NCBI GenBank assembly: GCA_003644265.1
Contig: QNBX01000095.1
Coordinates: forward strand, 1 to 17,636
From: Planctomycetota bacterium
Lineage (GTDB): Bacteria; Planctomycetota; B15-G4
Reading direction: 5' to 3'
Length of the DNA stretch: 17,636 bases
The notes beneath the pieces are model-generated. The model searched no databases and was not told where the DNA came from. It worked only from the letters and a program-made list of their open reading frames with translations. How positions within the stretch are numbered: the stretch's first letter is position 1; the number at the start of each line of letters is the position of its first letter. Positions 13,799-17,636 of this stretch are shown one piece after another. The position numbers were made by a program, and so were the translations under genes.

Positions 13799-15883
13799 AT
13801 GATGCCTTCGTCAGAATCGCCCGCGAAGTCCGCGCTGAGCGACGCGCGCAACGAGATCGATCGCGTCGATCAGGAGCTGGTGCGCCTGCTGCAGGCGCGC
13901 ATGGACGCCGTCAGGAAGGTGGGCGACGCCAAGCAGCGCGGCGCGACCGAGTGCCTGGTGGATCGTGAGCGCGAGCACGAGGTCGTGCGCTCCTGGACCG
14001 ATCGCGCCGAGGAGCTCGGGCTCTCCGGGTACTTCGCCACGCGCGTGCTGCGCGAGATCCTCAACTACTCACGCCGCAGCCAGGAGCTCTCCCCCGGCAG
14101 GATCGGGCAGGGCGCTGCAGCGGCGCGGGTCGGCTACCAGGGCGAGCCCGGGTGCTACAGCGAGCTCGCGGCCCAGAAGCTGTTTGCCACGCGCAGCAGC
14201 GGGCGCTGGGAAGGCCAGGGCTACGCGAGCTTCATCGAGCTCGTCGACGCCGTCGAGAGCGGCGATCTGGACTACGCGCTGCTGCCCATCGAGAACTCGT
14301 GCTCGGGCAGCATCGGAGAGGTCGACCACCTGCTGCTCTCGCGTGAGGTGGCCGTGGTGGACGAGGAGATCTGGCCGGTGGAGCACTGCCTCGCCGGACT
14401 CGAGGGTGGAGTTCCCGAGCAGCTCGAGGAGATCCGCTCCCATCCGGTCGCGCTGCAACAGTGCCGCCGCTTGTTCGGCGCTCTGCGGCGCGCGCGCCCG
14501 CAGGAGTTCTACGACACCGCCGGAGCCGCCCGCTCGGTGCGGGAGAGCGGAGATCCCCGGATCGCGGCCATCTGCAGCGAGGGAGCCGCTCAGCGCTACG
14601 GGCTCGTGATCCTGCGCCGCGGCGTCTCGGACCACCCCAGCAATCAGACCCGCTTCGTGCTGCTGGCGCGCAAGCCCGAGGCCGTGGACCCCCGCGTCGC
14701 GGCCAAGACGACGATCACGTTCTCCGTGCGGCACAGCTGCGGCACGCTCGCCGATTCGCTCAAGGTCCTCGCCGACCGTGACGTGAACCTGACACGCCTC
14801 GAGAGCCGCCCGCGACCCGAGGCGCCCTGGAAGTACCTGTTCATCGCCGACCTCGAAGGGCACGTCGCCGACGACGCCATGATCGAGGCCCTCGACGAGC
14901 TGCGCACCCACGCGAGCCACCTGCGCGTGCTGGGAACCTACCCCGCCCGCGCGGGCGAGACGCGACCGCTCGCGACACCCGGCCGGGAAGCTCCCAGCAC
15001 GGAGTCCGCGCCCGAAGCCCCCTCGACGCCGGCGCCGGCCCGCGTTTCCGCCGCGACCACGCGGGCGACCCCAGGCGCGCTGCACGCGCTCAGGCAGCCC
15101 GGCGAGCGCACCACGGTGGACGTGGGAGGAGTGGAGATCGGACCCGAGTCGTTCACGTTGATCCTGGGCCCCTGCGCCGTCGAGGACAGGGACCAGATCC
15201 AGGACGCCGCCGAGCTGGTGAAGGCACGCGGCGCGCACCTGCTCCGTGGAGGCGCCTTCAAGCCGCGCAGTTCGCCCTACAGCTTCCAGGGCCTGGGCTT
15301 CGAGGGCCTGCAGCTGCTGGTGGAGGCGGGCACGCGCTACGAGCTGCCCGTGGTGACCGAGGTGGTCCAGCCCGAGGACGTGCAAGCGGTGGCCGAGCAA
15401 GCGGACATGCTCCAGGTGGGCGCTCGCAGCATGCAGAACTTCCCGCTGCTCAAGGAGCTGGGCAAGATCCGCAAGCCGGTGCTGCTGAAGCGTGGCATGA
15501 GCGCCACGATCAAGGAGCTGCTCCAGGCCGCCGAGTACGTGATGGCCGGCGGCAACCTGGACGTCGTGCTCTGCGAGCGCGGGATCCGCACCTTCGAGAC
15601 GTCCATGCGCAACACCCTCGACCTCGGGGCGATTCCCGTCCTGCGCGGGCTGACGCACCTGCCGGTGATCGTCGACCCGTCCCACGCCGCGGGCGTACGC
15701 GAGCTCGTGACCCCGCTCGCGCTGGCCGCCGCCGCGGTGGGCGCCGACGGCCTGATCGTCGAGTGCCATCCGCGCCCCGAGCAGGCGCTCTGCGACAAGG
15801 AGCAGGCGCTGCGCACTGAGGATCTCGATGACCTCCTCGCCCGCCTGCGACCGATCGTGAAGGCCCAGGGCCGGAGCCTGTGA
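13799..15883 (+). CDS. Chorismate mutase / prephenate dehydratase / ACT / DAHP synthase fusion
   Basis: A 694-residue cytoplasmic fusion. Residues 12-95: AroQ chorismate mutase (ARNEIDRVDQELVRLLQARM with R17, R34 and K45), converting chorismate to prephenate. Residues 109-290: prephenate dehydratase (GYQGEPGCYSE, LLPIENSCSGSIGEVDHL, SHPVALQQC, catalytic TRF 284-286 in SNQTRFVLL), making phenylpyruvate. Residues 303-382: an ACT domain with NLTRLESRPRP; the ESRP motif (335-338) is the phenylalanine-binding signature, and GALV is present as GTLA. Residues 383-440: an Ala/Pro/Thr-rich flexible linker. Residues 441-690: class-I DAHP synthase, small KDO8P-like subtype (ILGPCAVE, GGAFKPRSSPYSFQG, IVDPSHAAG, VECHPRPEQALCDKEQAL), with metal ligands C459, H629, E655 and D666. 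All active sites look intact. The stop overlaps the aminotransferase GTG. P-protein (PheA) and CM-DAHPS fusions are well known; this four-domain order is unusual. ATG 13799 or 13802 is the start. Confidence 0.95.
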   Translation: MMPSSESPAKSALSDARNEIDRVDQELVRLLQARMDAVRKVGDAKQRGATECLVDREREHEVVRSWTDRAEELGLSGYFATRVLREILNYSRRSQELSPGRIGQGAAAARVGYQGEPGCYSELAAQKLFATRSSGRWEGQGYASFIELVDAVESGDLDYALLPIENSCSGSIGEVDHLLLSREVAVVDEEIWPVEHCLAGLEGGVPEQLEEIRSHPVALQQCRRLFGALRRARPQEFYDTAGAARSVRESGDPRIAAICSEGAAQRYGLVILRRGVSDHPSNQTRFVLLARKPEAVDPRVAAKTTITFSVRHSCGTLADSLKVLADRDVNLTRLESRPRPEAPWKYLFIADLEGHVADDAMIEALDELRTHASHLRVLGTYPARAGETRPLATPGREAPSTESAPEAPSTPAPARVSAATTRATPGALHALRQPGERTTVDVGGVEIGPESFTLILGPCAVEDRDQIQDAAELVKARGAHLLRGGAFKPRSSPYSFQGLGFEGLQLLVEAGTRYELPVVTEVVQPEDVQAVAEQADMLQVGARSMQNFPLLKELGKIRKPVLLKRGMSATIKELLQAAEYVMAGGNLDVVLCERGIRTFETSMRNTLDLGAIPVLRGLTHLPVIVDPSHAAGVRELVTPLALAAAAVGADGLIVECHPRPEQALCDKEQALRTEDLDDLLARLRPIVKAQGRSL

Positions 15884-17106
15884 GCGAGGGCGGCGCCCCG
15901 CCGAACGCGGGTGCTCGCGAGAACGAGGGACCCGCGCCCGGCGCACCCCGCCTGAACGGTCTGGCGCGCAGCATCGGCGCGTCAGCCACCATGCGCGCTG
16001 CGAGCGCGGCCTCGGCGCGGCCCGACACGATCTCGCTGGCGGTCGGTGAGCCGGGCGACCCACCGCCGCCCGAGGCCGTGGAGGCCGCGCGGGCGGCGCT
16101 GCGGACGGAGCGCTGGGGCTACGGACCGATCGAAGGCCTGGCTCCCCTGCGGGAGGCCCTCGCGCGCGACCAGACCAAGAAGAGCGGCTTCACGGTGGAG
16201 CCCGAGCAGCTGCTCGTGACCGCCGGGGGCAAGCAGGCCAGCCACGACGCCCTGCGCTGCATGCTGGAGCCCGGGGACGAGGTGCTGGTGCTCGCGCCCT
16301 ACTGGCCCAGCTTCCTGCAACAGGTGCGCTGGTGCGGAGGCACGCCGGTGGTGGTCCCGCCCGGACCCGGGCTGCTTCCGGACCCGGCCGCGGTGGAGGC
16401 CGCGGTCACGCCGCGAACGCGCGTCCTGATCGTGAACAGCCCGTCGAATCCCCTCTCGGCGGTGTTCGCGCCGGAGCTGCTGACCGAGCTGGCGGCCGTC
16501 GCCCGGCGCCACGGGCTGTGGGTCATCGCCGATCAGGTCTACCACGACCTGGCGCTCGACGAACCCGCGCGCGCACTGCTCTCGGTAGCCCCCGACCTGC
16601 GCGCGCAGACCGTCGTGATCGAGAGCTTCTCGAAGCGCTTCGCCATGCCGGCCATGCGGCTGGGCTGCGCCGTGGCCGAGCCTGGGTTGCTGGCCGCCAT
16701 GCGCTCCCTGGCGAGCGCGACAACGACCCACGCGAGCCTGCCAGCGCAGCGAGCGGGGCTGGCCGCCCTGGAGGGGGACCCCGCCTGGGCCGAGCAGCAA
16801 AAGGCGCGCTACCGGCGACGCAGGCAACAGCTGCTCGAGGCCCTCCAGGACATCCCGGGGCTGCTGCTGCGCCGGCCCCAGAGCGCCTTCTATCTGTTTC
16901 TCGGCGTACAGCAGTGGTGCCTGCACGCCGGGCGCCCGGCGGACGACGAAGCGCTCGCCCAGGACCTGCTGCAACAGGCCGGTGTCGCCGTGACCCCCGG
17001 CACAGCGTTTGGTGCCCCTGGTAATCTGCGCATCTCGTTCGGCGCGCAAGACGAGCTCCTGGCCGAGGCCGTGCGCAGGCTGAAGCGCTATTTCTTGCGC
17101 TCGTGA
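15880..17106 (+). CDS. PLP-dependent class I/II aminotransferase (aromatic/prephenate/aspartate type)
   Basis: A fold-type I aminotransferase of 408 residues. The PLP lysine is K252 in ESFSKRFAMPAMRLG. Other ligands follow the class I pattern: SYxP-like YGPIEGLAPLREAL (81-94), TAGGKQASHDAL, PYWPSF (Y141), NSPSNP (186-191, Asn with the cofactor ring), ADQVYHDL (D218, Y221), R260, and the C-terminal substrate Arg in NLRISFG. The first 40 residues are a low-complexity Ala/Gly/Pro-rich extension. Translation starts at GTG 15880 inside the stop of the upstream fusion gene (GTGA overlap), so the two are translationally coupled. With the upstream enzyme making phenylpyruvate, the likely job is transamination to phenylalanine, or of prephenate to arogenate. 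Substrate preference is inferred from the operon, not the sequence. Confidence 0.92.
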   Translation: MSEGGAPPNAGARENEGPAPGAPRLNGLARSIGASATMRAASAASARPDTISLAVGEPGDPPPPEAVEAARAALRTERWGYGPIEGLAPLREALARDQTKKSGFTVEPEQLLVTAGGKQASHDALRCMLEPGDEVLVLAPYWPSFLQQVRWCGGTPVVVPPGPGLLPDPAAVEAAVTPRTRVLIVNSPSNPLSAVFAPELLTELAAVARRHGLWVIADQVYHDLALDEPARALLSVAPDLRAQTVVIESFSKRFAMPAMRLGCAVAEPGLLAAMRSLASATTTHASLPAQRAGLAALEGDPAWAEQQKARYRRRRQQLLEALQDIPGLLLRRPQSAFYLFLGVQQWCLHAGRPADDEALAQDLLQQAGVAVTPGTAFGAPGNLRISFGAQDELLAEAVRRLKRYFLRS

Positions 17107-17208
17107 AGCGCTTCGCCGGCCTCAAACAGGGATCTCCGGCGCCGAACACACCCCATCCCACGGGCCATGCCTGCACCGGCCTGATTCGCAGCGCCGCGGC
17201 GCCATGCG

Positions 17209-17237
17209 TTGCGGGGTCGCTCCAGCCGATCTACACT
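17209..17237 (+). promoter_or_regulatory. Sigma70-type promoter for the right-edge secreted protein
   Basis: TTGCGG (17209-17214) is followed after exactly 17 bp by TACACT (17232-17237). The start would be near 17244, about 62 nt before ATG 17306. The -35 resembles TTGCGC of the tRNA-Gly promoter. Confidence 0.5.
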
Positions 17238-17305
17238 TGCGCCGATGGACAGAGGACGGGCCGGCGCGTTGCCGCGCCCCCTCGCCAGGCCGGACGGATG
17301 GCTCC

Positions 17306-17636
17306 ATGCTCGCGCTGCGCTCCTTGATGCTGCTGCTCACGGCCCTGCTGGGACTGGTGCCGGCGGCTGCGCGCGCTGCGGACCTGACGCTGTCGCCGAG
17401 CGGCGCCTCCTGTGGCGGGGAGACCTGCTGCTGCGAGGGCCCGGACGACGGGACGGAGCCTGCGCCCACGGTCGCGGCGCCCACGCCTTGCCCGTGCAGC
17501 GAACCCACACCCACACCCGCCCCCGCGCCGCACAGCCCGACCCTGCCCCGCACCCCGCGCGGCGCGGACGACGCGCCGCTGGCCGACGCGAGCCATGTCG
17601 ACGCAGGGCAGGCCGTGCTGGCCCAGCCCCAGGGCG
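17306..17636 (+). CDS. Secreted Cys- and Pro-rich protein of unknown function, N-terminal part (runs off right edge)
   Basis: The frame opens at ATG 17306 and stays open for 110 codons to the window edge. It starts MLALRSLMLLLTALLGLVPA and then AARAADLTL: a clear Sec signal peptide with an ARA-A cleavage site near residue 26. The mature part begins with a compact cysteine patch (SCGGETCCCEG), then a Pro/Thr linker (PTPCPCSEPTPTPAPAPHS), then an acidic region with DDAPLADASHVDAGQAVL. The closely spaced Cys residues could bind metal or form disulfides in the envelope. Third positions are GC-rich, as in real genes of this window. A promoter candidate lies about 70 nt upstream. The family is not recognisable from this part; the downstream domain is outside the window. 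Confidence 0.68.
   Translation, partial: MLALRSLMLLLTALLGLVPAAARAADLTLSPSGASCGGETCCCEGPDDGTEPAPTVAAPTPCPCSEPTPTPAPAPHSPTLPRTPRGADDAPLADASHVDAGQAVLAQPQG

Noticed and set aside
14069..16063. Minus-strand 664-codon frame
   Set aside because: Antisense to the aromatic fusion gene; long open antisense frames are expected at this GC content.

Overview
This is a very GC-rich bacterial window (third codon positions almost all G or C). It has compact operons, two tRNA genes with encoded CCA, a MEP-pathway isoprenoid pair, and an arylsulfatase-fold lipoprotein that ends in the 'ALGYV' style seen in Planctomycetota and some Myxococcota/Deltaproteobacteria. PTPTP-type linkers appear in two secreted proteins. 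I infer Planctomycetota or a deltaproteobacterial-type lineage; no single marker here settles it. I see no insertion sequence, phage gene or CRISPR array.

Layout. 1-403: on the minus strand, the start of a secreted protein that runs off the left edge, and upstream of it a tRNA with CAU anticodon and its own promoter. 404-925: non-coding, with a striking 75-bp branched inverted-repeat element (678-752). 926-2686: ruvC (minus) is divergent from an ispD-ispF operon (plus) across only 19 bp; ispD and ispF overlap by ATGA. 2831-5292: two divergent, mutually similar GT4-type glycosyltransferases. 5426-5518: a 30-residue hydrophobic micro-protein gene with a near-perfect ribosome binding site. 5782-5857: tRNA-Gly(CCC) with a promoter. 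5976-9291: a sulfatase-fold lipoprotein (minus) divergent from a protein-L-isoaspartate methyltransferase with a probable export signal (plus). 9544-13454: an apparent surface-glycan module of a GT-C-like polytopic glycosyltransferase (plus), a GT1-like glycosyltransferase and a sugar-transfer-type ATP-grasp enzyme (both minus). 13799-17106: a two-gene phenylalanine operon. Its first gene fuses chorismate mutase, prephenate dehydratase, an ACT domain and DAHP synthase; the second, coupled through GTGA, is a class I/II aminotransferase. 17306 to the right edge: the start of a secreted Cys- and Pro-rich protein behind a promoter candidate.

How they work together. The aromatic operon covers the committed entry step of the shikimate pathway (DAHP synthase) and the last three steps to phenylalanine. 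A single ESRP-bearing ACT domain could sense phenylalanine for both ends. IspD and IspF are two steps of the MEP isoprenoid pathway. The five glycosyltransferase/ATP-grasp genes probably serve cell-surface glycans, but their substrates cannot be read from sequence. The least-explained items are the four-domain fusion, the micro-protein at 5426-5518, and the branched RNA-like element at 678-752, which carries a CCUCCUCCC anti-Shine-Dalgarno motif when read on the plus strand.
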